Translations under genes and position numbers: made by a program
Source: Dipylidium caninum
Lineage: Eukaryota > Platyhelminthes > Cestoda > Cyclophyllidea > Dipylidiidae
Reading direction: 5' to 3'
NCBI GenBank assembly: GCA_017562135.1
Contig: QEYB01000368.1
Coordinates: forward strand, 744,001 to 808,000
Length of the DNA stretch: 64,000 nt
Shown: one piece after another, positions 12,201 through 23,800 of the stretch
Layout: each line of letters begins with the position of its first letter
How positions within the stretch are numbered: position 1 is the stretch's first letter
Notes under the pieces: generated by a model
The model's input: the letters and a program-made list of their open reading frames with translations, nothing else
The model's database searches: none
Told to the model about the DNA's origin: nothing

Positions 12201-15200
12201 TCAGTTAAGGCGGGGCTTGACGAAACGCGGGTTCTCCACCACTTACCCTCACCCTCTGAAACCCCTCACATTTTCATCTGACGTGCGCCTCCTAACTGCT
12301 GCCTGCAACCCGTCACTGACGACGGACTCGGTTGGGGTCTCGTTCACCTTCCATCTTTGTGCCACTGAGGTGGTGGGACAGAACCGCCGCCTTGGTTGCC
12401 TCTTCGTTAATTATCAGCAACCTTTCTCAATTTTAGTTGTACAGCAACGGCGCTGCTTCTCTGCTAGTTACCATCGACGCTGCATATTTCAAATATTTCT
12501 AGCCCATCCTGTATGTGCTGCCATAACTCTGCGCTCCATAGAGGCATTCCATCATAAAGGCGGCCTCGAGAGGGGCTCTAAAACCTCGGTGACGTTGAGG
12601 TCCGCTTGCGTGAGCACATGAGGTCGTGTCAGTGTCTGCATGAAGCAAGTTACCCCTCCGCACCCACGCCTGCGGTGTAGGATCGAGCGACACGTCGGAG
12701 CAGAACATGGGGGAATAAGTACTCGGGGCCACACACACTAACCCCTGAAGTTTGCGTGTTTTGTCCACTTTTGAACTAAACTGAAGAGTAAACTGATGAA
12801 ACGAGGGCTTAAAAAAGATAGTTGAAATGTGGAGTGGGATCTGCGAAAGGCCTCCTCATTCCTCTGTCGATCGACTTGGATGGTTCTGTTCGGTGCAATT
12901 TAACCCGTTTCCACCTAAACAGGGCAAATTTAAGCGGGAGTGGTGGCAGGTTGACGCAAAACCCCCTAAGAAGGAAATCTCCCAAGTGGTGCCTTCGTGA
13001 GCACGCTGACTTACGAAAACATTGCGCTGAATATGCCTTAAGTGGAGGATGTGGAAAGGCACCAGTCTGCCGAAGACAAGATCTACGCCATTTTTTGAAT
13101 GCTTGTTTGCATGCCTTTAACGAGCCTTACCCGTGGTGCAGAGGTGTGAACTTATGGCAGCTAAAAGGTGAAGTTACCTTCCTCTTTCTTTCTCTCATAC
13201 ATCCTTTCTGCTAATTTTCGCATATACAGTTGCTTTGAAATACAACAGTTCACATTTGTTAAAAAGCATTTGCCCATGAGGGCGCAGTCTACAGGTGGCA
13301 GCACAACTTGTAACAGTTATTTTGTCCGACTCCGTGCTTCTGAAGGCCCAACAGAGGCGCTTAAGGCTTAAGCATCTACTCAGAACTGCAGGAATTAATC
13401 ACAAATTCGGGCCCACTTCATAATCTGCGAGTGCTCGGGGAGTCTGTGCACCCTCCGTCCCAGAGAGACTTTTGTGTCCTCTGTGCCGATAGTGACTTGC
13501 GTAGCAGGTTACGTGCAATCGCCTCTCTCTCCATGCAGTTTGCCCTATTTTTACGTTCGGGTATATTTTGTTTGAAGTGAAATGCCTCTTCCCAAAAGTC
13601 TTCGACTCAGCTGACCGACCCGGTTCACCAACTTGAATCACGTGGCTGCCTCCACTTGGAAGTCGCACACTGCGGCTCCATCGAGGCCTCGCCGAATCAC
13701 TGGCTTGCGTTAATTTTCGCCTTGACTTTCACATTGGGGTGCCGCACCTCAGTCGGCGTTAGGGGCCTTCAGGTGCTCCAGGAAAAAGGCCTCCTCCGCA
13801 CGGGTTGGAGTGCAGACCAGGTAGACTGTGCTCTGCATTTGCATTCACGGTTTTTGGTGAGTTGAATGATGTCAGTGAAGGCGGAATATTCGAGTGTGTA
13901 GATTGTCGAATGCGAAGTTAGATGTGCCCAGGGAAATTTATGCCGCTGAGACCATGGTCGCAGCGCGTGCAGAACGCAAGACTTCATTTGCTCGCCATGT
14001 CAAAACACCGAGCCAACTTTGAAGAACATTCTACTTCCTCCAAAGCCCTTTCCTCTCTACGCGTTGCCGGTGGGTGCTGGTGCGGCCCGAAGTCGGCTCG
14101 ACGCCGGATAGTCCATTTCACGTTGCCCATGCAGCGTATGAGACTAGGGACTTTTCCGTTTGCGTAGCCCTTTATCTCGCACGCCACTTAATCCATGGTA
14201 AGAAGTAACTTGAGAAAAAAAATTTTATTTCTTGAAATTGAGATAAATTAATCCTGTCAGTGACTTGACAGAGGCGTCAAAGAAGCAAGACAATTTACCG
14301 TGGCGGTTGATGGGTAGAAGCTTTCGCATGAGAAGGGAAGACACGCGATTTGACAGAAGGCGATAGGCCATCCGCATCTGCTCGCTCCGCTCACTTCGGC
14401 CGCCAGGTCCACCGAGGCGGGGGCGCCGAATTTGGCCGAAATGCTCAGGAGAGGAGGTGTCGGAGAGCTGCCACGGAGTGCACCGACCTCGTCCAGGCGT
14501 GGGATACGAAGCGTCCACATGACCACGTCCGTCGCCACCCGGCGGCCCTCTTGCACGCGGCGCTGGTGCACCTGATGCCTGAAATTTTACTCAGATTCGA
14601 ATTTTCTCTTTGGGTCTTAAACATTTCCCCTTATTGCGGAGGTTCTTTCATGCGAACGCTCCATTAATGTTCCATTTTTTGGGTCCCAAGAGACGCCATA
14701 ATTCAAAGTTAAAGACCTTATACTTCCCTTTAACGCATTAGCATTCGAGATTAGTAATCCGGTAGAACAGTTTGACAATTTGCAAATCGGCAGTAGTACG
14801 AAATGACGGCCACGGTGGAGTTACCAAAAGCTTGCGTCAATTGCAATGATATTTTCGAAGAAAACGAAGAAGCACCGTCTTCCACTTTATCCCGCATTTT
14901 TACCAAAATCATGGGCTTGACACACGGCTCTTCTTAGATTCAGACTTCCCCAGAAGCTGCGCCGAATATCCCTGGGGTAAACTTCGTTGTCTCGCATTTG
15001 GGTTCCCTGAAGCAGTTATAGAAGGAAATAATGTGGAGCGGACTGTTGCGACCCACCCCCTCCAGCCTCTCGGTTTAAACTCCACAAACAATTCAGCTGG
15101 CTTTATGGGCATGCCCGTGCCTTTCCACCTAGCCCGCGGCGGCATAGTTATTATTCCCTGGCGTTGAGAGGAGACACTTTCGGGATTAGGTTAATGGCCC

Positions 15201-18200
15201 AGATTCAGTCGTTTCCTGCCACTTTCTGTACTCATTTTCTCCAATGGACTCAATTTCAGTTTCATTTGGGAGCTATTTATGGCCATGCGAGGATGATCAT
15301 TTAACACAGTCCTCTGCTTGAAGGAGTGAAGTGGAGACGAATTTTTCGCGCTTTAAACTTGGACCCTTTGCCAATTCTATCCCGACAAAATTAACGACAC
15401 GGACGGTGTAGGGCGGACTTCGAGAGTAAAGACTGTGACCACAGGCTGGTGGCTCTCAATATTTCTCACCGCGAACCCACCCGATTTTATTAATTGAGGG
15501 TGTAAGGAAAGGTCTCTACGCAGTGATCCAACCACCCCGGCGATTTTCAGATGAGCAGAAGAAAGCCTAACCGCCAGAAAGGGGCGCAGCGCAACTATGG
15601 GCATTAACTTTTGCACTGCATTTTTCATTTGGTGAGCGGCGGTATCCCTCATACCGCGGGTCAAATGGGCGCTGTTTTATTAGTCCAAGCCGATTTAAAT
15701 ATTAATTTTTACACTGGTTATCGTAGTGCCTTGTTCCTCATTAAAAACTACCCTTAATGCGATGTCGCTATTTAGTTAAAAGAACTTCATATCGTTTCAT
15801 GAACAAAAAGACCGTCACGGGGAAGCATGGAATTCCGAAAATGAAGTTATGAGTGAATGCAGCTGAAGGGGTGAGGCGGAATGTTCGCCGATCTCTCGTC
15901 TCGCGACAAATCTGTCGCCCGTAGGCCCGTGCGTTCACCCGGCTTGATTCGTAATTACTGGGAGGATGTTGCAGCCTCTCTCCTTGCGGCGAGCGGACCT
16001 TCAATAATTACAGCGGATTCTGCGCGGTGTCGAGTATTTCAGCGGCCACGACAGCCATCCCGTGAGCCTCGGGCAGACAACAACTCACGCAATCGCTTCA
16101 CAACGAATGACAGTCGAGGGTTTCGACTGGATGCTCCACGGACCATTGGACAAACCGTTTCGCCAACTGCGAGACCGGCATTAAGCAGTACGGTGAAGAT
16201 GTTATATGCATGCTGACCCGTGCATTAGCTGCGCCGCTAATCTCTTACCTTACATTCACACACTTTCCTGAATTTCGTTTTCGCATATTCCACCCCGCCC
16301 AGCCTACAATTTAGTCTAGGTCTCGAATGCGAGTTTAAGGTCTGTCAAAGCCCCTACATCCTTCTGGCGCAGTTCATTGCTTCGCTTTTCGGGTGTCAGC
16401 TGCACCATGGAAGGAGTCCATCCCGTGTGCAATAAAGTAGGTGGGAGTGTTCTACTCCCTCCGTTACATTAAATTTTTGCCCAAACGGGCCTGAGGCAGT
16501 CAGCAGGGCGTGAATTATGGATCTGTAGTGAGAAGTGGGCTGCCCCAACTAGCAGGGAGTTTAGCATGCGAGCCGGTGCACTGCGGCGTCCCGTCCACCG
16601 CACTCAGCCCGCGCAGCAAACATTTGCGCTCTGGTAGACTTCCGGCTTGCGTTTGCTTCATCTCGTTTCCTTCGTAACCTTGCCCTTTTGCGCATGTGTG
16701 TCTGACGACTTCCTACCGTAGACGGCTTTCAACCATTTGTTGGGGCAAGCTTGTGGCTTGAGTGGTTTATTGCAAAAAGGAAGGCTGAGCAAATGGCTTT
16801 TCGGCGGAAGCATTCGTTTCCTGCCGGTCTCGTATGGTTTCACGGCGTTATTTAAAATTTATGCTCCCGGAGTAAAGACCTGGGCATTCAAGTGCTTTCA
16901 GAAAGGCAACAGTTTTGAGTAGTTGACTGATCACTCGATTTATCGGCTCCACCTTCACCATTAATGTCTTTCAAACTGTGGCCGACACTATCCGCAAAGC
17001 ACCATGGCAGCAGTGCCAATAATGGTAATGAAGGTGGGGCCGCATGCTTTCCTGAACCTTCGTGGCAACGCATTATAAAGGCTGTCCAGTCCGTTTCCAT
17101 CAGGGTTAGTCGAGGCCCATACCCGGCCCGAGACATGCCTCCTAACCGCGCCGAGTGGCCTCGCGTTCGGAGGCGCGCGGCTCGACGCCTCCGCGCTTGC
17201 CCTGGCACCGCAAGAAGGGCAACTCACCGCATTCCACCGTGCGGCTCCGATGGTACCAAATGACAGAAATTCTGCTCACGTATTTATCTCTTGGTGCAAT
17301 GCTGCATGCGATCCCTTATCAGCACAATCATTGCCAGATGAAAAGTGGGTGATTTTGTCTCGGGAATGCAGATTTGAAAGGGCACGTAGCCCGAATTAGG
17401 AACAAGAGGAAGCGCAAAGAAACCCGCTGCGTGCTGCTATATAAGGCGTTCTGTTTACCCTTCTGTGCGCATTAAACCTTAAAAAGGCAATTGTCGCCCA
17501 GCAAGAATTAAATTTACCGCTTCAAACTCAGTTATTACCAGGTCACCCTTCAATCTGGTGTACGCAGTATCTGTCGGTGAGCTGCCACGCTTTGTCAAAA
17601 TTTGCTCGGATTCTCAATGAGTTGTCGGCGAAAGTGCGAAATGAGGCGCCTGTTATCTAAATTTTCCTTTCTACTGGATGAACTCCTTTTTGGACGCTTC
17701 TGTTGTCCGCAAATAGGCACCCGAGCCTCGGGAACGCAGCACAAACCCATCAACGCCCACTGCGCGCCGGGAAGCAGGGCCCCAACACGCCCCGGCCAGA
17801 AGGCGCCCCAGGACCCCTGCACCCCGCTTTCATCCACTCTCCCCACCCACATCAACAAGCTTTGGCAATCGTCCTGCACTAACAGACGAGTAAGCTTGCA
17901 TACACGAGGTCCACGGAAGCCTTTAACACAGTGGCCCCAGTCACAGCTGGCGCATGTGCCACTCCTGCTGACGCACGAGAAATCACCCCGACGGTGGGCC
18001 AGTGTGGGTGCGCAGCCTGCCCGCTCGGCGGGGCAGAGGGGATCTTCAGGGCCACTCCACTCCGCAGTCCCTGACACCCACTGCACGCGCCGCCGCCGCT
18101 CGGCTGGGCGTGCAATGCGTGGCCGGCCACGGTTCACTTAGAGGGAGCCACTCGAAAAATGCCGCAAAATTACCGACCTGAAGTGGTTGTAATGGCCTCC

Positions 18201-18334
18201 TACACACACCTGCCCCCATCCTTTGGGGCAGATTAAAATTTAGACATAATTTCACATCTCCCGATCAAATGTGATAAGTGGTTTACCGGAAACTCACGAC
18301 TACTGAGCTGCTAACATCAGTAGTATAACCCAAA
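3213..18334. other. GC-rich block with no recognisable gene
   Basis: This stretch has many short and medium open frames on both strands, as expected of GC-rich non-coding DNA, but none that I can match to a family or chain into a gene by splice phase. Overlapping long frames on opposite strands at 17595-18141 illustrate the problem. A C11 homopolymer is at 9730-9740. The composition resembles the introns of the GARNL3 gene at the right end, so this could be intronic or intergenic DNA around a long gene whose exons I cannot recognise. Confidence 0.5.
8038..8286 (+). CDS. Weak candidate exon or small ORF
   Basis: An open frame of 82 codons ends in a stop at 8284-8286. The translated sequence begins with a Lys/Glu/Ala-rich stretch compatible with a helix (ILQEAIKSEVSRLVAASEQQ) and continues Arg/Ser-rich. 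The minus strand is open over the same interval, which weakens the case. I recognise no family and found no partner exons. Confidence 0.15.
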   Translation: MKADGKILQEAIKSEVSRLVAASEQQHEESSSHGLRLAGRLRKRGLSPGSQQPGRSAPEEITAPSFLSRRERLSARKQDDTE

Positions 18335-18730
18335 TTAATGCACATTATTAAAGCTGGAGTTTAACAATCTATCGACTGTCCGAGGGCCGGCTCTTCGGAA
18401 ATTATCAGGCAATTTAATAAAAGGGCTAAAGCCACAAAAACTCAACGAGATGCCTGCCGGTGAGGATAAGTCTGAGACACTTCTAGCGCTCGCAAGAGTT
18501 GGGCGAACTTGAGGAAGCCTCGCAACACGATGGGCCTCATTTATGTGCTGTCTGACATTAACAATTCCCGTCTGAATGTCGAACCAGATGCAGTTTTCAA
18601 TGCCCCGTGGCGAGTAAAGGGAGGCGCGGCAGTCCGCCGGACCAGAATTCCCCAGTAGCACCCTCCAGGCTGTGTAAAAGCGACCGCAGCGCGGCTCGTC
18701 TTCCTCCCCGTTGCACGCATGAATGCGCAC
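18335..18730 (-). CDS. Candidate open frame, unidentified
   Basis: A 131-codon minus-strand frame with mixed composition, including a Cys/Trp/Phe-containing stretch (ENCIWFDIQTGIVNV) that looks more protein-like than neighbouring frames. A possible donor (GTCAGAC) follows that stretch, so the true exon could be shorter than the frame. No family recognised and no linked exon found. It lies near the boundary where the GC-rich left block gives way to AT-rich DNA. Confidence 0.2.
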   Translation of the reverse strand: MRIHACNGEEDEPRCGRFYTAWRVLLGNSGPADCRASLYSPRGIENCIWFDIQTGIVNVRQHINEAHRVARLPQVRPTLASARSVSDLSSPAGISLSFCGFSPFIKLPDNFRRAGPRTVDRLLNSSFNNVH

Positions 18731-20849
18731 AAGGTGAGATGAACCCCATGTAATTGTGTTGCATGGTACACGCTCCCAGAAACGCAGTATACTGAGTAGA
18801 TAGAGTCTTTAGCTAAAGCTTACATTTTTAGGTGAAGCATCATTTAATGAGTACGGCTCCTCCTCTGACTTTCCACTTTCATCCACACTCAGCGAAGGCC
18901 ATGCTCTCTTACACGATGGCATTTTAGACTATGTCCACTGCTGGCGAGAGAAGCGAGTTATCAAAGGCGAGTGAAGCTAATGGCGGGTCCTCGACACACG
19001 CGGAGGAACACAAGTTCGTGTACCTTGATCCAGCCACTTTCTTTGATGCATGTGACAACTTACCGTTCTGAGTGGTGAAACAACTGGTCAGAGTGCTCCG
19101 GAAACACTCGCGGAGAACCATAATGAAAAATATATGGAAAAACCCACAATCAGCTTCGCATTTTCGCCTTCGACATGGTTTGAGTAAAGCAACATCTAAA
19201 TGTAATTGTTTTTATTTCAGCCATTTGGAGTCAACCGACATCCCAAATGCGACGTCACGCAAGACACACATTAGTGTTAGCTCTGCCACAATCGGAACTG
19301 ATTCAAATCGAAACAATCTTAATCGAGAAAGATTTAAAAATTACACCTCCTTAGTTCATTCATTCATTGGTTTGAAAGTGCAATGCTTTGAGGAAATTTT
19401 AGTAAAGATTTAGCTATTGAAAGAAACCCAACTCCGCCATCACAAAATAAACGCAAATGATTAGAAAGACCGGATTGTCCCATGCCCCTCCGCCATGGAG
19501 CCCCCTGGTTTATGAGACGGAAGAAGAAATGTCTTGTCTCATATGAACCTCCTGCACTATGTCGAATTGGTCCAGCTACGAAGAACAAGGAGTTAAGAGT
19601 TCAGACCTTCCAAGGTGGGCATTTCACAGCAAGTTTTGTGGATATGTTCAAGCCTTATCTGATTAATGATTTGCATGACTTACTACAAAGTACTAGTATT
19701 CCATCTCCTCGGCTCAATCATTTTCTGCCCCACTATCGTCTCCATTAAACCGAAGCATTTTTGCTTCTGCCAAACGAATGAAATACTACAAGGTTACATG
19801 CGTTTGAGCACCAACCTCGGATTGCTATGGCCGTAGACTCACGAAAGGCTTTTAAATCCGCAACTAACTACAGCTCAATTGTTCTCTGTTCCGTGGTGTC
19901 CAGAAGTGTCTTCACTTCTGGCAACACCAATTGCCGTTTTTCCAAGGTTATACGTCGTTGGGCCTCCCTCGTAGGTAGTCGGAAATCACAAGAAGTGGGT
20001 AGGGAAGAAATGAACTCACCTAACGTATTTATCACTTCCATAAGCTCTGACCAAATACATTACTCCTGGTCGGCTTTCTCACTCACGTGGGCCACCACAG
20101 TAATAACCACGGTGCAATTGACTCGATGCCATTAGTTTAACATGAAATACACTTCCCGACCCCTTCCCTCCCGCCTTTCATGACCGCAAATTTTAATTTA
20201 TCGGCTGCTCTTACTATGACAATTGAAATAATGTTGGATTTTCTCACTGAGAATGCGGTCATTGCTACGCGAACATTAGTAGCATGGGCCAACACGACGA
20301 GGTCTTTGGAGCTACACAGTCAAAACCTCGATTATACTAAAAGTACTTTTTGAAGTCTCATTTTCGCTTCTCTCTGCTCTCCTATCTCGTATCTCTGCAC
20401 AACAACATGCCCTCTAGCCTTACTTCACAACCTCTCTATTAACGGTGACCGTCCCTCCACTCTACAGTTGCCTATTAATCAGATGACGGAGGACCCCGGC
20501 GCACTACGATGCCATCATTAGATAAGTAATGAATCTAAACATTCCTTTATAACTCACCTGTGATATTCTTATGAATTTTTTCTGGTTAATTAAGCTCTTT
20601 CACGTTCTGAATATATATTACTGGGAATTGTTGAATAAGAGAAATGCACTTATAAAGACCCACCTTCCTCGTCGATGACAAATTTGAGAAGTCTAACATT
20701 CAGGGTTAGAAACATGAAAAGAACGATGCTGAGACGACATCAAATGACCTAAGGTTTAGCGAGGCAGCGAGGAGTCAGGGAAAGGATACTGTCACGCTCA
20801 ACTGGGCTCCGCAAAGGCGGTTAACGAACGGGAATACACCAGAGGGGAA
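18731..20849. other. Stretch without an identifiable gene
   Basis: The sequence becomes steadily more AT-rich here. Short frames exist on both strands but none has protein-like composition with matching splice signals. It includes the 3' flank of the SCOC gene. Confidence 0.5.
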
Positions 20850-23800
20850 TTAGGCGATATCATCATCACTAGCCAACTCGGAACCTTCTTCATAATGGAA
20901 GGCGAAGGCGGAATCGCTGACGTCCTCGGGAATGAAAGACTCAGTTGTGGGGCGGCCACCATGCGAGGGTGGTGAAGAGGACTGAAAGATAGACGATGTC
21001 GCCATCAACTTTTCAATATACTGCCCTAGTATTTGATTCTCAGTGCGCAGGTTAACATTTTCCTCCTTCACCGCATCCACGCGTTTAGACAAATCTACCA
21101 AGGTGTGCTGCAATTCCAAAACCTGAAAAAATAAAAAAAGACCCGCAGCCTAATTTTTGGACTTGTGTCAAAGGAAAGATGTTAACATTTACTTGAGCAA
21201 AGATTGGAGAATTTGACCGCGAAACTATTTCGCTTCCAAAAGTACAAATCAGAAAGTTCAGAATGCATAAAACAAGGTCCTTCGCAATGTTAGGGGTTAT
21301 AACAGAGCAACTTTGCGTTCCCCTTTTATAAGACAACCTCAATGAACATTCATGAGGCCGAGATTTGATACACTTGGTTGCACTCAGAAGCACAATATGG
21401 TTAGAGGACCAGACACGAATGAATAATTAGCGATTAGGAGAAAATCCAGCAATCATATGTCGATCGTCCGGCGACTTTCCACCACTTCATCTGTGTCCGC
21501 GTCAATTATGCAAGACATTCGAGTCTGAAGTATCTTCCACTTAGCATATATCCCAAATAAAACATTCATATATTCGGACTCGATGCATGATTAATATTAT
21601 CTCAGCCGCTGATATTATCAAGGCAGCCGCATCTTCGGAAGTGTACGTAACTGCGCCGATCAGCGATTTAACAATTGGGCAAAAGATGTCTTCACCAAGA
21701 TAAACTGTGAAGATGATTAACATCGAAAGTGTCACATATCCAAATACAATAAGTTATATGTTCAAATACGGGAGAGCATTCAAGCATGAAACCTTGTACT
21801 TAATCAATTTCATGGACGGTTGTCAAGTAAATAACCTTGGATCTTTTTCATTGCAATCACTCGGTGAGGAAATATCTCATACGAGTTCGGTAAAGTTCAA
21901 GCTCAACATACCGTCCACTTACCTTCCAATTAAGTATTTTCTACTTCTTGACTTTTAACACTTAGCTGACGTTAAAAATGTTTTATCTCAATTGGAAAGA
22001 AGTAAAACTTTACAGTTTTCCAGATGCGAATCCGTCAAGTAGGTGACATGTGTATTGTCTAGACGAGTTGCGGACCGTACTCAGAACATAAAATGACAGT
22101 ATACTAGAAGAGGAAGTTAAAATTAGTACCGCCTGAAGCAAAACGCGATCCCTTTACATTCAAAGAAGATGAAGGACTGGTGATTCTGCATGTTTATAGA
22201 CAAAGTGAACATTGCGCTAAAAAATAACAAATACTGATGCAGGAAAACCACCGTATTTGCAAGCTCAACGCCACAAGGTGTGCGTAATAGCTTATTTCCC
22301 CTGTTTGTGCATGATATTTTTCGTAATGCTGTACTTACAGGTAATGCATAGGGTGATCTACATCATTCAGGCAGAAGGTGTCCAAATGTTGTGGACAAGG
22401 TGGGTCTTCGCCTCCCATACAACAACGCACTACATAGGCAAATGGGTCCAGCAATGTTAACTTCTAGGAGAATACGATTAAATAGGTATAGAATAAATCA
22501 CCAGCCCCTAAGAAACAGAGGAGATTATAACTCAATAGAATACGACTTCGCATGCTAGTAAATGAGCGCACGAAGCGGAAAAAGGCAAAATGAACCTTGA
22601 CGTGGAATGTCGTCAAAGCACCTGAAGTTAAATTTGACGTAAGTTCAAAAGCGGAGATATGTTTGGTCACATTTAACGAGGGGGAGGATGTTGTGACCTT
22701 ATACGACTTTCATGACCTACCAATTGGCGTGACAAAGCTAATACGACAAGGTAAGCATTCCATCTCATAAATGTATATCATTTTGCAGTCAAAAAAGCAA
22801 TGAGGAGGATTAGCCCACAGGAGTTGAACATCTAGGGAAAGTATATCGAACAACTGTACATGAGTTTCCTCCCATGCTGATGAAAGAACCGCGGCTTGAC
22901 CGAAAAACTCTCAACCACGTAAAGAATTGGCAACAGACGAGAGGCAGACGCAATAGAGTAAATCTATGAGGTAGGAGCTTGAGGGCAAAACAAGATTAAA
23001 ACTTTTCCGTGAAACTGCTGCCAAGTTATGATAAGAACTGAAACACTTGCATTACCGCCAAATACGCATCAAAATACTTCGGAAGTAGTGTACTACCTTA
23101 CAAATCGCTTTCACCCTGAACTCAAGAAACATATTACTGTTTTTGCATTACTCATCATTGTTACCAAGTCTGATGGCGCCAGGTAGATATGAAGACAAGC
23201 GCTGCACCTCCATTGCAGAAATTGCGGAAGAAATATTGTAAACTCTGACTAAGAGCATCAAATAAAATCTGGGTTTACATACCTGAGGAAATCAATGTGG
23301 CAAGAAAATCTAGTATACCACCGTAGAAATAAAAAGATTTGACAATTACTGAGCTCAGACCATTGCACCCTCTCGTGCGAGCAACACCCGAGTCTACTTG
23401 CCCGTTACGCTGAGAAATTTTACGAAGAGAAGCGTATTATCAGTATACTGAAATCAAGCTTTATCACTGTTTAGTGAGAGAGTATTAGTTATTAAATTGT
23501 TAGCTGTTTGCAAAAGCTTTCAAAATGGGAATCAGGTCAAAGTTAAAAGCAAACACTGCTAGCTACTTATATTGCCACGAGATAACAATGTAGGACACTA
23601 TGCTTCCAAGCAAATTCTAAGGCGTCATTTAAGAAACCTTTCTACTAAGATCTATCACTTTTAACAAAAAAAAGAGCTTGGACAAACATGCAAGTGAAAT
23701 TGTAACCGAGCTTTGAGGTATCAAGCAACAGAGTGAACATACTCAATTGTGCAAAGCTAGGAATAAGTTATCGCAAAGATCACACGTACGAATTTAACAA

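Noticed and set aside
12217..13214. Two medium plus-strand frames (134 and 130 codons)
   Set aside because: Composition looks like translated non-coding DNA; no splice partners or family match.
17595..18141. Overlapping ~180-codon frames on both strands
   Set aside because: GC-rich sequence with few stop codons keeps both strands open; neither product matches a family or has a convincing domain.
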